Translations under genes and position numbers: made by a program
The notes under the pieces: generated by a model
What the model was told of the DNA's origin: nothing
Seen by the model: the letters and a program-made list of their open reading frames with translations, nothing else
Database searches by the model: none
Shown: positions 26,901-36,639 of the stretch, piece by piece
Position numbering within the stretch: the first letter of the stretch is position 1
Layout: every line of letters begins with the position of its first letter
Origin: Diphasiastrum complanatum
Lineage: Eukaryota > Streptophyta > Lycopodiopsida > Lycopodiales > Lycopodiaceae
NCBI GenBank assembly: GCA_029204225.1
Contig: CM055099.1
Location: 46,132,646 to 46,196,645, forward strand
Direction: 5' to 3'
DNA length: 64,000 nt

Positions 26901-27931
26901 TTGATTGCACACTCACCATCATTTGCGGTATAGATTACCTTCCTATCACCATCAAATGCCATTAAAGATGAAAAATACTCTTTATGATATGTCATATGAG
27001 AAGTGGCTCCACTATCAATCCACCAAGGATCAATGTCTCCATGATTAGCCAACAAGCAAGATGACATAACAAAAGCATCATTTGAAAGAAGCTCATCCCC
27101 ACCCTCATCAATAGTTAGATTGGTTTGCTTTTCCCCTTGATCCCTCTTTTTCTTAAAACAATCACTAGCAAAATGCCCTTTGACTCCACAATAGAAACAT
27201 TTTAGCTTAGATCTATCCTTCTTTTTGCCAAAAGTAGAGTGCTCACCTTGGTCTTGCCCTTTAGACCAATTGCTTTTACCTTTGCCCTTGAACTTGCCTT
27301 TAGAGAACATTGCCTCCTCTTCTCCTCCTTGAGATGTAGAAGATGCTCCCACTCTTGCTTGCAACCTGAATTCTTCAGCCAACAAGACCTCTTGCAAGTC
27401 TCCAACACTTGGTAAACATTTTTGGATAGCATAACTTTGAACAAGATTAGCATGATCATCCAACAAGCCATTGAGAATCACTTGAACAAGCTCCTCATTA
27501 TTTATGCCATCATTAATGCATGCTAACTCATCATTCAATGCTTTAACTCTCAAAACAAAAGCATGTCCATTCTCACTCTTCTTTTGCATACAAGAAAAGA
27601 TTTGCCTTCTTAAAGTCAACACTCTAGAAGTAGACTTGGATTCATAAACCTTCTTCAAGGCTTCCCAAGCTTCACTAGATGATGTGCACTTACCAACCTC
27701 TTTGATAAGCTCATTTGTCACATTCATCTTGATCATGTGAAGGGCTTTCTTTGCCCTCTTGTCATACCTCAATTGTTCTTGAGGTGCCAAAGGTCTCTCC
27801 TCCACACCTACAACAATATCCATCAACTCATTCATCTCAAGCAAAGACTCCATCCTTACTTTCCAAGTAGAATAGTTGAGGGAGGTAAGCCTATCATTGC
27901 TTTCCAACATGTAGCCTCCATTTGTAGCCAT
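23981..27931 (-). CDS. Copia B Gag-Pol polyprotein, 1316 aa, intact
   Basis: Single frame from MATNGGYMLESNDRL. Gag core occupies about residues 20-195. The zinc knuckle CFYCGVKGHFASDC is at 245-258. Aspartic protease WWIDSGATSHM has its catalytic Asp near 306. The GAG-pre-integrase zinc region includes HKRMGH at about 439 and CEEC at 473. Integrase catalytic residues are Asp503 (HSDIHG), Asp565 (RSDNGGEY) and Glu601 (GVAERKN), the usual D-x35-E spacing. RT spans about 820-1010, with YVDD at 992-995. RNase H follows (SDSDFAGD near 1155, SSSEAEY near 1197, CDN near 1234, ADIFTK near 1282). Length and order fit autonomous plant copia. The stop codon is formed at the junction with the 3' LTR. 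Nothing essential is missing. Confidence 0.96.
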   Translation of the reverse strand: MATNGGYMLESNDRLTSLNYSTWKVRMESLLEMNELMDIVVGVEERPLAPQEQLRYDKRAKKALHMIKMNVTNELIKEVGKCTSSSEAWEALKKVYESKSTSRVLTLRRQIFSCMQKKSENGHAFVLRVKALNDELACINDGINNEELVQVILNGLLDDHANLVQSYAIQKCLPSVGDLQEVLLAEEFRLQARVGASSTSQGGEEEAMFSKGKFKGKGKSNWSKGQDQGEHSTFGKKKDRSKLKCFYCGVKGHFASDCFKKKRDQGEKQTNLTIDEGGDELLSNDAFVMSSCLLANHGDIDPWWIDSGATSHMTYHKEYFSSLMAFDGDRKVIYTANDGECAIKGIGTIPISLSTNRNIELKDVLLIPSITKNLLSVSQMLDKGFKVEFDGDACLIKKGCSIIAKGKRQGKLFKLDACVVANQVGCMANEQMSIQEVWHKRMGHLNYKALEVIAKKEVVRGLPKSLTCLNHVCEECALSKSHRLPYTRSISRSKMPFSLLHSDIHGVTTISNGGAKMYVTFIDDFSRFCWVYLLKSKDEVFDVFVKFKVAIETQFTTKIKCLRSDNGGEYISNKFKAFCDEHGIKREYTCPRTPQQNGVAERKNRTLCESAKAMRLNANLPKPFWSDALLCANFLCNRWPSVVLEGKTPFEALFGTKPNVKFLRTFGCICYFNITLDDRTKEDPSSRKGIFVGYSEVSKAYRIYVPSIKKVFTSRDVIFDEGNIPKVVSSDDGVVATNVLDDNGVDDTLDVDVEEASSSQIPRRTPRHKVKPSRLTYDGKGKQVVDGSNYAFLTSFDVPSCVDEARQEEEWIQAMDLEFEALMKNNTWRLVELPKGKSAIGCKWIFKVKTNQDGSINKLKARLVAKGYAQEHGIDYEETFAPVAKMVSIRVIISLATLYGWDLWQLDISNAFLNGDLEEEVYMEQPESYVSHSKPNHVCFLQKSLYGLKQAPRSWYARLNSFLLSQNFTMSEYDHSLYFRISANDVTILLIYVDDIILSGGNKEDIEDIKKALKKEFEVHDLGLLSYILGIEVIRTSQITFISQEKYAISILNRFHMVDANPIDTPMESHVKLTIRGNERSFEDITLYRKLIGSLIYLTITRPDLSYCVGRLSQFMQDPSIEHWKLGKRILRYISGTKDFGIVYRGSSPNLFGFSDSDFAGDLMDRKSINAHAIFIGDGAISWMSKKQATISLSSSEAEYKALTSCTKEMVWIKRMIMELHLLDFSESPIIFCDNLSAQSLASNPVFHARSKHIEVAYHFVREQVLAKEIKLEHVPSKECVADIFTKALGKDLFFKHRTSLGVLSKSMLKLVEEGV
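23986..23995 (-). other. Copia B polypurine tract
   Basis: Minus strand GAAGAGGGAG directly before the 3' LTR; primer site for second-strand synthesis. It lies within the last codons of the polyprotein. Confidence 0.85.
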
Positions 27932-28528
27932 GTTGCAATGATTGATCTCTGATCTTTGACCTGTTCCAATGCACTAAGCACTCTCTTGAATCAACAAATG
28001 AAACACAAGAAGAAATCACAAAGATTTGGAACCTAAAACCTTACTTTTTCTCTCTTTTCCTCACTTTTTCCTCAATTTTAGCCACTAGTTTTATGATTTC
28101 TTGATCAAACCAAGACCAAACCTCAATATACTTGCTTTTCCCTCACTCCTAAGATTGAAATACACTCTTGAATCATTCAGCAAACTGAAAATCAGAGGGT
28201 TACATCAATTTTGAAGTTTTTGACATGAAGAAGCAAGAAATTGAATCAAAAAACTATATGCTAGAATGGAAAACTAATAGGATCTTGTTGGATCTTGCAT
28301 CTCCCTCTTTCCAAAACAATTTTTGTCTCCTTATTCTGATAAGTACAGAGGGAATTCGCCCTACTTCAATTGAAATGCATACAAATGATGTTTTGATCAC
28401 AAAGATCCAATTTCTACACATAAATCAACAAGATTTTTAGCTAGAAACTTGATTGGAATGCTACAAAAGCAAACTCGCCCACAAATCTCTTCTAAATCTG
28501 GCAAAACCTGCACATTTGGCCGCCTAAT
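27932..28528 (-). other. Copia B untranslated leader
   Basis: About 600 bp between the primer-binding site and the polyprotein start, AT-rich and without a gene. The leader of element A is of similar length. Confidence 0.85.
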
Positions 28529-28540
28529 GCTCTGATACCA
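28529..28540 (-). other. Copia B primer-binding site
   Basis: Minus strand TGGTATCAGAGC adjoining the 5' LTR; complement of the initiator methionine tRNA end. Confidence 0.95.
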
Positions 28541-29192
28541 TGTGAAAAACTCAGATCCAAAAGATGCTAAAGTTTCATAAAGATCTTGGCCATGGAAGTT
28601 ATGCACATCTAGATTGAAAAAATGATAGAAATTGTGATGTTAAGCATACTAAACATCAACTAAACATCAAAATCTGATCATAAGCTTCATAAACAGAAAC
28701 TTGCTGTCCCTGTCCGTACTTCAGAGCCTACAACCTGCATTTCACACGTGTGAAGCCATAGCAACAAAGAAATCACAATTCTAGTGGCTAGAATGCAAGA
28801 TATGAACAAAAAAGTGAGAGAGAAGAAGATGGATCTTCAAAGAGCATAACATTCATTCAATAGAATGAAAATGAGATGTGTACATACTCGTGGAGATGGC
28901 TATTTATAGCAGCCATAGTGCCTCTTGGCCACTTGTCTTATGATAGGCTAAAATTGGGGTCCAATAGGATTCACCCATATACCTAGAAATTTGGTCAAAT
29001 AGGAATGCACCAAATTATGAGCCAATAGAAGAGCTCCACACTCGACCTCCTCTAATTAATGTGACCTCAAAAGTAGTGTACACATACTTTGGGCCTCTAC
29101 ATACATGTATGAACCTATCTCTAACTTTTATTTGGCCATAGGCCTACAAAATCTCAAGTTAGGAAAATACTACTAGTTGACAATTTTTCACA
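28541..29192 (-). repeat. Copia B 5' LTR
   Basis: 652 bp, near-identical to the 3' LTR. It contains the palindromic box cacacgtgtg near 28744 and, on the element strand, AAGTACGGACAG downstream of it. Confidence 0.97.
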
Positions 29193-29197
29193 GGGAT

Positions 29198-29640
29198 CGA
29201 GGAAAAAATGTACAACAAAGCGCGCGCACAAGACCGATACGTTGTGAAATCGAGAAAGAAAAGAACAAAAAATTAATCAGGTTTCGTGCCTTTTATAATG
29301 AATTTTCACACGTGTGGTCAACGGTCAACGGACATGTATTCGTTCCCGATTGGTTTATAGACACTGGCACGTGTGAGGTGGCACCTGGACATGTGTGAAA
29401 TGACACAAGGACATGTGTCTCATGTTCATTAGTCGGATGGACAACACGTTTCGTTCTCTCATCATGCCGTACAATCCCACATATGTGAAATGACAACCTG
29501 ACATGTGTCAAATGATCATTCATTGAGTTGTCACCACGTGTCACTTCTTGATGACTTGATAGTTCGCACGTGCAACAAGACGTTCTTTCGCATGTGCAAA
29601 CCGCGATATAAAATCACAAACTCCAATGAATTTTTTTCAC
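29198..29640 (+). promoter_or_regulatory. G-box-rich promoter-like region upstream of the CENH3-like pseudogene
   Basis: Between 29307 and 29597 there are nine CACGTG, ACATGTG or CATATG-type boxes: cacacgtgtg 29307, cacgtgtg 29368, acatgtgtg 29389, acatgtgt 29411, cacatatgtg 29478, acatgtgt 29501, ccacgtgtc 29534, gcacgtgc 29567 and gcatgtgc 29590. A TATAAA follows at 29607-29612. ACGT-core boxes bind plant bZIP and bHLH factors. The first ATG of the histone-like sequence lies about 315 bp further on. Copia B inserted just upstream. Promoter activity is inferred only. Confidence 0.45.
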
Positions 29641-29926
29641 TTTTTTTTTTTCCCTTTGCATATCGCACTTGTGTGCCACCTTCATAATTGATATTCTGCC
29701 TACTGCATTTCATGCGCACAAGTTCAATATTTCTACTTACGTGTCTCCTCATATTGGACTTCTGCGCCTCTCTTCTATATTCAAGGATCTCTCTAATATT
29801 TGGCTTGCACGGTCCAATATACCATATGTTCTTTCCATACATATCGCTCCTTTGCGAACGCTTTAGAATCCTCCCCTTCTTATCCTAATCATCACACACG
29901 AGTGCGATATCCCTCAGTATACTTCT

Positions 29927-30410
29927 ATGGATAGGAAAAATCAGACGAGGAAGGATTTCTTCTCTGTTGGCTCATCCTCAACCCTGCGGTTGCCATAACA
30001 CCTCCGGCTAGATCTAGAAGGCGCAACCGCAGCAGGTGGCTCTCAGAGATCAACCGCTCTGTTGATTTCCAGAGCTCCATTCTATCGTGTCGTCCACCAC
30101 ATAACTAGAAATGATCTCGGTCAGCTTGTTAGATTCACACCCTCTGCTCTCCAGTGCCTTCAGGAAGCTGCTGAGGATTATATGAGCCTTTTTTTTTAAG
30201 ATTCATTTTTGCTTGCTATTCATTCTAAGAGAGTCACCATTATCCCTAAGTACTTTCAGTTATTGATGAGGATGAGAGAGAAATTTTGCAAGTTACACAT
30301 GTCTCAATCTGCTACTCCCAGACCTGTTCCTCTAGATAGGACTGATCTTCCTACCAAGCGCCCTAGGAAGCAGACAGCCCCCAAGAGAGCCCGATGCAAA
30401 TGTAGATAAT
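29927..30410 (+). pseudogene. CENH3: Histone H3 pseudogene, CENH3-type
   Basis: Starts MDRKNQTRKDFFS, which echoes the H3 N-terminus. After frame changes comes VALR (the start of the alpha-N helix), then STALLISRAPFYRVV, RFTPSALQCLQEAAEDY, and after a one-base shift in a T run, LLAIHSKRVTIIPKYFQLL and MRMREKFCK. Loop 1 is one residue longer than in ordinary H3, and the second helix starts with TP-AL and ends AAEDY, features typical of plant centromeric H3. It continues into a basic tail (TKRPRKQTAPKRAR), whereas CENH3 normally ends soon after the last helix. At least three frameshifts make it non-functional as read. It could be a decayed duplicate or a copy captured by a mobile element; introns are not evident inside the histone fold. 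Confidence 0.75.
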
Positions 30411-31347
30411 GTGCAGCCTAACCCAGATGCAAATGTAGATAATGTTGTCCTAGATAAGGTTGTAAATATAGCTACATCAATTTTGGATATTCTTGTAGTT
30501 CTCTCCTCGTTCAAATCTTTATATATATATAAATTCCGATGAATATCTTAAATTTGAGAAGGACATAGCCAATGTTGTAGATAGAATTGGTATTCCATTT
30601 TATTTTAGAATAGAGGAACTTGACTTTAGTATAAATTATAGAGTTGTTGATTGTTTGGATCTCAAAATAGAAGGGCTTCTATCAGTGATCTTTTGATAAA
30701 GTTTGGGATTACACTGTTGCAATATGACATTGCAAGAGATTCATCCAATAAATTGCTGGTGCTCAGTAAATTTTTGCTTCAGGTCTTCAAGGAGAATAAC
30801 GACACATTATCACAGTCTCTAACTAGTGGATTCACACCAGCAACAAAATACTTGGTCGTGTCTTATCATACCAAGTAAGACATGTTAAATGCTTTTTGTT
30901 GTTTAATGCTTTATCATTGGCATTATCAATGGAAATAGTTCTCAGAATTGCAGCTAATGTACTTTCTATCTTATTTTGCAGTGACCACTGGAGTTTAAAC
31001 TTGATCTCTATTAAGAGATCTGTAGATAATATTGTTAGAGGATTTTGTGTCAAGATGAACTCGGCTAAGCTACTCATTGACATTAGAAATGCTATGAAGA
31101 TAAGCACAGGCTCAAAAATTGTCCACCTAAGTTGGTTTATCTCATTACATGTATTTGTTCTAGTGTTTGTAGGACACCAACTTTATTTGTTTGCAAGGAT
31201 TTATCAGATGAGTATTTTTCAGATCTCATGGATCAAGGCTGGGATAGTAAAACAAATAATGACATAGAATGCAGGATTAAAAAGTCTTCAATGATCTTTC
31301 ATTATTATATCGAAAAGCAAATGCTCAGTCTCAAATCAAGACTTTGA
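30387..31347 (+). pseudogene. Unknown coding region continuing from the histone-like sequence, with a spliceable intron
   Basis: It opens with a repeated phrase PDANVDNV (two copies, 30388-30443), then IATSILDIL, YLKFEKDIANVVDRIG and YRVVDCLDLK. After a frameshift near 30680 come DLLIKFG, LLQYDIARD and FLLQVFKENN. An intron at 30875-30981 (107 bp, AA|GTAAGA to TTTTGCAG) joins YHT to NDHWSLNLISIKRSV in frame. Coding then continues to about 31345 (VCKDLSDEYFSDLMDQGWD). I do not recognise the protein. It lies on the same strand as, and directly behind, the H3-like fold, so it may be a C-terminal extension of the same product or a separate gene. Confidence 0.5.
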
Positions 31348-31806
31348 ACTAAATGGTCACACAAACCGAATGGAGATAAGCATTATTTACAAAGTAATCT
31401 ACCAACATATTTCAGATTTATCATCAACGGAAGACTCGTAAGTACTTTATGTTTATTGTCATTTCAAAATAGTACAAAATCATTGAAAATGACATAATTT
31501 ACAATTGCACATTCACTAATATTTGTCATGTCACAGATGCGAAAAAGATAGGAGCTGATAACGTGCTGCAAAGATCTATCTACAACAATCACCATTGTGG
31601 AAGAACAATAGCTTCAAATAAAGTTTAGTAAAAAATTGTGTATAGACTTTTTCATTCAATAGATGAAAGCCCAAGTTGGGCATCTATACATGTATTTTGT
31701 GCTCCCAAATTCATAAAATGGAACATCATATGATATACCAATGTATATTTCTCTATGAATTCTATACATGTGTAATCTATTTCTGTTCTATGCTATTTGT
31801 ATTGTT
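31348..31806. other. Intergenic stretch between convergent pseudogenes
   Basis: AT-rich, with no recognisable frame or motif. It holds the probable 3' ends of the plus-strand gene on the left and the minus-strand gene on the right. Confidence 0.5.
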
Positions 31807-33180
31807 CTAATCTTTATTTAGTATAATTACATCATCCTTTGCACCATCATCAACAATGGGAGACTGAAACCTTGCCCTGGCTAGTATGCGTAGGATAATC
31901 TCTTGTCTAAATCTGTACACCTGGCTTGATGTGTACTCAGAAAGTGTAAACTACAAAATAGAACATTCATGTATTAGTAATGGCTAAAAACATCAACAAA
32001 ATAGAAAACTAATCACGATTCCAGAAATAAGAATAAACAAATTTAATTACCTTAGAAATATCAACATCTTCCTGAAAAACGAACCACTCAAAAAATAACT
32101 TTGCATTATATAATGTGTACCACTCACAACTGAATGAATCATTTTGCTGGGGTGACTACAAAAAAATTTGGCACACAAAAAATCAATTAAGAAACAAAAT
32201 GAATTAGAATGAAACAAATACATTAGAATATTGATTTCAAAATGTTCTTAAGAAAGACATAATTTACCTCCAAACTAACGATCTGCCAGTCCACTGAATG
32301 GGGAACATCTGTTGGAATATATTTACTTAAATATGGCAAGTATATATCTACATCCTTATGCGTCTTAAGGATTCAGAAACAATACTGTCAGGAGTAGGCC
32401 ACTCATCACTCTGAAAAATAGGCAATGGAATACTTCGAGCTTGCCAAAACCTCCATCAGTTTGTGGCGTATATAAAGATTCATAAAATTAGATAGCACAA
32501 TCTGCAAGTTCCTTTGGACTTCTTCCTCTGTACTGCAACTTTTCAACATCAAAGTGAATCACGTCCAATATTCCTGCAAGTGATTGTGCTGGATCCCATT
32601 CAATTATGCATGATGGATATAAATATGAAAAAAAAAACAATGTTAAAGCATCTAAATCATAATCTGAAGAGCATCAATAAAGAAAATCACCTATGATTGT
32701 TGTAGCTAAGTGCATATGTTTTGATATACTTACAATTACATTTTTGATGACCATGAGGATTGATATCATTACTTTGATTTCTGAATGCATATATACATAT
32801 TGTACTAAAACTTTTGATATCGATTGATCTCCCGGAGTAGTCTTAAACTCCAAAATTTCTGCTTTCCAATAAAATTTGTATGTCATTTTTGCTCTTTTCT
32901 TTTGTTGAAAATTGCCCTTTAATGATGGATGCAGCAACACCCATGAATTCTTCGTATATTTTATTGGCTTCTAGTTATCAGCTTTATCTTTTTCATTGTA
33001 AAGAATCACAGACTCGATTGTAGATCCGGGTCTCCTTGCCATTGCTATTTTCAAAGCTTGGGTGCCAAAAATCTCTTTGATATGATACTTAATTTCAATT
33101 TTTCGTATCACATTTAATCTAATGTGAATGCCACCATAGTCATAGTTACTGTGTATACCATATTTTAAGTAATTGTACAT
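31807..33180 (-). pseudogene. Ulp1-like (SUMO-protease family C48) cysteine protease, decayed, multi-exon
   Basis: Four coding pieces on the minus strand. The first (33180 to about 32690) contains KIEIKYHIKEIFGTQALKIA and WVLLHPSLKG, with one stop. The second (about 32620 to 32268) has IIEWDPAQSLAGILDVIHFD, SIPLPIFQSDEWPTPDS and YLPYLSKYIPTDVPHSVDW, with a stop and a frameshift. The third exon (32155-32051, exactly 35 codons) has SPQQNDSFSCEWYTLYN. The last (31950-31807) ends at a stop. Introns 32156-32267 and 31951-32050 have GT and AG ends, and all boundaries are in phase 0. The PQQ-five residues-Cys spacing equals the Ulp1/SENP active-site Gln and Cys, although the usual Asp-Cys-Gly is Ser-Cys-Glu. 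The His of the triad was not located. Such proteases occur both as host genes and inside plant Mutator- or CACTA-type transposons. Confidence 0.6.
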
Positions 33181-33660
33181 AATATATTTCTAAAACTGTA
33201 ACTAGTATGGTTAGTAAATTTTATTATACTAACCAGCATAGTTAAGTAAATCTAACTTGAGGTATTGACGTCGGGCAGATTAGCATGTGTTGGCAGGTTG
33301 GAAGAAGAAACCAATGGGATAAGTCCATGTTGCCCGGACACAAATTTCAAATTTTTCTATATTGTATTTTTATTCCTCAATAAATTTGAACTACGTTACA
33401 TAGATTTCAAATCTGTGCATTTTGATTGGGCCTAGTGACGGTCAAAACTAGAAAAATAAAATAAAAGTATCTTTACAAAGGGTCTTTTTTTATTTTGGAA
33501 CTCCTCTAATAATCACTTTTTTTGTTCTACCCTAAACCCTTAACTCAAGTATTTGAATTTATTTCTTGCACTAATTAACTCTACATGGTTGTAAATTTTA
33601 AAAATATATTTTATTGCTTGTAGAGATTATCCCAATCATATTTTCAATGTCTCATGACAC
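33181..33660. other. No gene seen
   Basis: AT-rich, presumably upstream of the minus-strand Ulp1-like gene. No motif stands out. Confidence 0.45.
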
Positions 33661-34870
33661 ATCTCCAAGTCACGGATCTGGCCGCAGTCGCTAGTCATCC
33701 AATTTTTCATCCATGAGTGACGATGAAGTCCTTAGTTATATGGATGGGATGTCTCCCTCGCGTGCAGGCAGAATCATGGAGAGACTACGGGCTCATTGGG
33801 ATGCAGGAAGTTCAGGTAGGTTGTCCACATCATCTCGTTCTGAGGAGATCTAGTCCCCACCCTTCCGACCGAGGTGTTCCCCCTTTCCACGAGGGTCTAT
33901 CTGGCGAGAATCCCTCCCCCACGCACTCTAATGCCAGTGCCTCTTCCCGACATTCCGGCCAGGAAAAGAGTGATCGTAGAAGGAGTCACTCAGCGGCGAC
34001 TCCTGTTGTGGCGGTGACGCCGATGATGTAGTGCTTCATGTGGCCTCGAGTCCAGCACATCCATCTAGCAAGCCTCGTCGTAGGTCTTTCTTACTTCGAG
34101 AAATTCTAACTCAAGAAGCAACGTGGATGGCGCATGATACTTTGACTCTTGCATCCGTCACACTTGATTATCCCGACACCCCCACACTCTACTCACATTT
34201 TGCCTTCTTCAGTACCCACACCCCCTATGGGGTCTCCATGGCACCGTGATCCCTCTTGCCAGACCACTCCACTCATTTTTTCTCCCATTTAAACCCCTGT
34301 TGGTTACACTCCTATTCAAACTCCTCCCCCACACTCTACTCACGTTTTTCCTTCTTTAGTACCCACACCCCCTATGGGGTCTCCATGGCACCGTGATCCC
34401 TCTTGCCAGACCACTCCACCCATTTTTTCTCCTATTTAAATCATTCTCGTTATAGTCAACTCCCCCACTTCTCTTGACACTCCCTTTGCCACCTCTCCGT
34501 CAGCTGACATCCTGCCATCCTATGACATAGATGCAGAGAAGGACATAGTGGAGGATGACCGCGGTGGTCACGTCCTCACTCGCATGAGGCAACTCACGCA
34601 TGTGGTCTTCAACAGGGACATTTTCAAGGACTGACGCAAACAAAGTGATGAGGAAAAGAATTACATCATTGACTAGTTGTATAGAGAATTTCAAGTCCCC
34701 TCCCCTAATTTTTAATTTGACCGAATATGGATGGGACGATGCATGGGAAGCGTGATGAGCCACCGCAAATCAGAGCTCCATGATGCGGTGAGAGCTGGCA
34801 AATCTAGGTCATACAACGAAGACGATTGGAAGTTTGCAAAGAAAGAATTTTGAGAAGATTTGTGGAGTCT
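33661..34870 (+). pseudogene. Ser/Pro-rich decayed coding region, possibly transposon-derived
   Basis: Coding-like pieces: MSDDEVLSYMDGMSPSRAGR near 33713; SSPAHPSSKPRRRSFLLREI and TQEATWMAHDTLTLASVTLD near 34040-34180; and, near 34640-34860, DEEKNYIID, YREFQVPSP, IWMGRCMGSVMSHRKSELHD and YNEDDWKFAKKEF. The last piece recalls the C-terminal region of plant En/Spm-type transposon proteins, a weak resemblance. Several stops and shifts occur. Base composition is more GC-rich than the neighbours. No terminal repeats were found. Confidence 0.35.
34181..34440. repeat. 113-bp direct duplication
   Basis: 34181-34293 and 34328-34440 are near-identical (cccacactctactcac, ccctatggggtctccatggc, ccagaccactcca). 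The spacer is 34 bp. It lies within the Ser/Pro-rich decayed coding region. Confidence 0.9.
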
Positions 34871-35654
34871 TATGATCTCACATTATCCAAGTTTTGCTAT
34901 ATATTGTAAAAAATTTCAATTTCTATGTATGTAAAATGTGCTATAGTGTCTAAATTCATGAAAAGGCCTATTATGCACTTTGTAAATTCATATTTTGAGT
35001 AGAAGTTGTGACGTTCTATAAGAGACGCAATAGAAGTTCATTACCGACATTTGACGGTTCGTAAGCAACATTGAGGCTGAAGAACATTCCTATAAGGACA
35101 ACACTTTGAGTACAACAGTTTTTTTTACTCTCTTTGACTTTTAGAAATATAACCTCACAGACTATGCTAATGTGCTTTGAATTTTCTTATATATCACCAA
35201 CATGAATGGCAAGTACAACTTTTTTTTTTAATTCTCCAAATTGAATAAATGTGACTTCACAATCTAGTATGCCAATAATCTTGGAATTTTCCAAACTATC
35301 TCTAGCCAAAATGTCTAGTACAACTTTTTGTGATCACACTCTGCACGTGTAAAAATTGAATATGACTTCACCATCATGATCACTGCTTTTCTCTTAGCTA
35401 TGTTAGTAACCCCTTACCCATGCTTTGGTATTTGCTTTCCCACAATTTTAAAGAGGAAGGTGTAAATATAAGATTAGGAATGTAAGATTTTGTACTTCTA
35501 TTAAGGAGACCATGCTGAAATTTTATGATAAACTTTATTCTCCTTAGCAATCACAAGAGCCCATCTTGCTACCCACATGCCCTTGAATTTAGCAATTGCA
35601 CATTCCTAATTTTAATGAAAATGCTTATCCTTCTTGAAAATTCAAGAGCTTTTT
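34871..35654. other. No gene seen
   Basis: AT-rich, with no recognisable motif and only short frames. Confidence 0.45.
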
Positions 35655-35657
35655 GGG

Positions 35658-36122
35658 TATAGATTTATAGAGATGGTTAAGGAAATAAAGGGTAAGGGCA
35701 AAATATAATCCACTCCACTTAAGGTAAATAAGAAGTTTAGGCTAGAAACCATAGAAGGAGAATTCGACCCAGTTTCCAAACATGCTACCATTATCCAAAC
35801 CTTACGATGTGACACACGCAAGGGGGAGTAAGTTACTTTCAAATATCACTTGAATAAGCAAACATATGTCATGAAATATGATGCAGACACACTTGACCAA
35901 TTGGAAATTTCCAAGGGAAATGTTAACATTCCAACAAACAAGGCCAAATTAGAAGAAGTAATGTCACACTTAGATATAATTGTCAAGACATGGCAGACAA
36001 ATGATGGAGTACTGCTAGAGGCATTTAGAAAAAAATCACTCCAATTGTGGTTGACTTTTTTGAATTTACAAAACCTAAGTCGGTCCACATTTCTCCTAAC
36101 ATTTGTAGACTGTATTGGCTAA
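35658..36122 (+). pseudogene. Unknown coding region with in-frame stops only
   Basis: A single reading frame of 155 codons, unshifted and broken only by two TAA codons. It reads FIEMVKEIKGKGK, KKFRLETIEGEFDPVSKHAT, IIQTLRCDTRKGE, YDADTLDQLEISKGNVNIPT, KLEEVMSHLDIIVKTWQTND and LLEAFRKKS, and ends at a TAA at 36120. Coherent amino-acid use makes a true protein ancestor likely. No family was recognised. It lies about 0.5 kb upstream of the island at 36640-37014 on the same strand and may be part of the same gene. Confidence 0.45.
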
Positions 36123-36639
36123 ATGTCCAAGAAAAATTGCAATTTCTTCTTCCATTCCCATGTATTTGTATGGAAATAAATTTCTTGTATGATTGAATAA
36201 ATTGAATATTCCTTAAAATAGATGTGGCCATATTCAGAGAATGTTTGACTATTGTGCGAACTTATTAATTCTAATGCTTGGGTCTAGTTGTAGGTATTAG
36301 TACCTATGGCCAAAAGAATCTCTTATAAAATTCTATTTCATGCTAACATTTTGGTTAGGATGTGCAAGTCCTACAAGTAATATTTGAGGATCTATGAACT
36401 TAGAAAACATGATATTTTTTGACATATGACCTTTTTTTCAAGGGTATGTGCTAGTATTTGAGGCATAGGAAGTCCAGAATTGCAAAGTCCTTGATGGTGG
36501 ACATTTAAATTTCTTTAGATAAAACTATAGTCCGAGGTGCTTGTGATTTTGTTGGTATTAATAAAGAAGCATATGTAGCAATATTTCAACTTATTAGACA
36601 AGCTTTTAAGCAAGTCTGAATAAGAAAAGTCTCTATCCC

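Larger units (their letters stand above)
23333..29192 (-). mobile_element. Copia element B, complete and young
   Basis: LTRs of 653 and 652 bp differ by only one substitution and one single-base gap. The target duplication gggat is exact (23328-23332 and 29193-29197). A primer-binding site, a polypurine tract and one uninterrupted 1316-codon ORF are present. Near-identical LTRs plus an intact ORF point to a very recent insertion, probably of a source still able to transpose. The target lies between the decayed copia D and the CENH3-like pseudogene. Confidence 0.97.

Noticed and set aside
29927-33180. One fused histone-protease gene
   Set aside because: The histone-like and Ulp1-like regions are on opposite strands and convergent.
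34600-34870. En/Spm transposase gene
   Set aside because: Only a short weak resemblance, several stops, no terminal repeats; kept as a possible remnant only.
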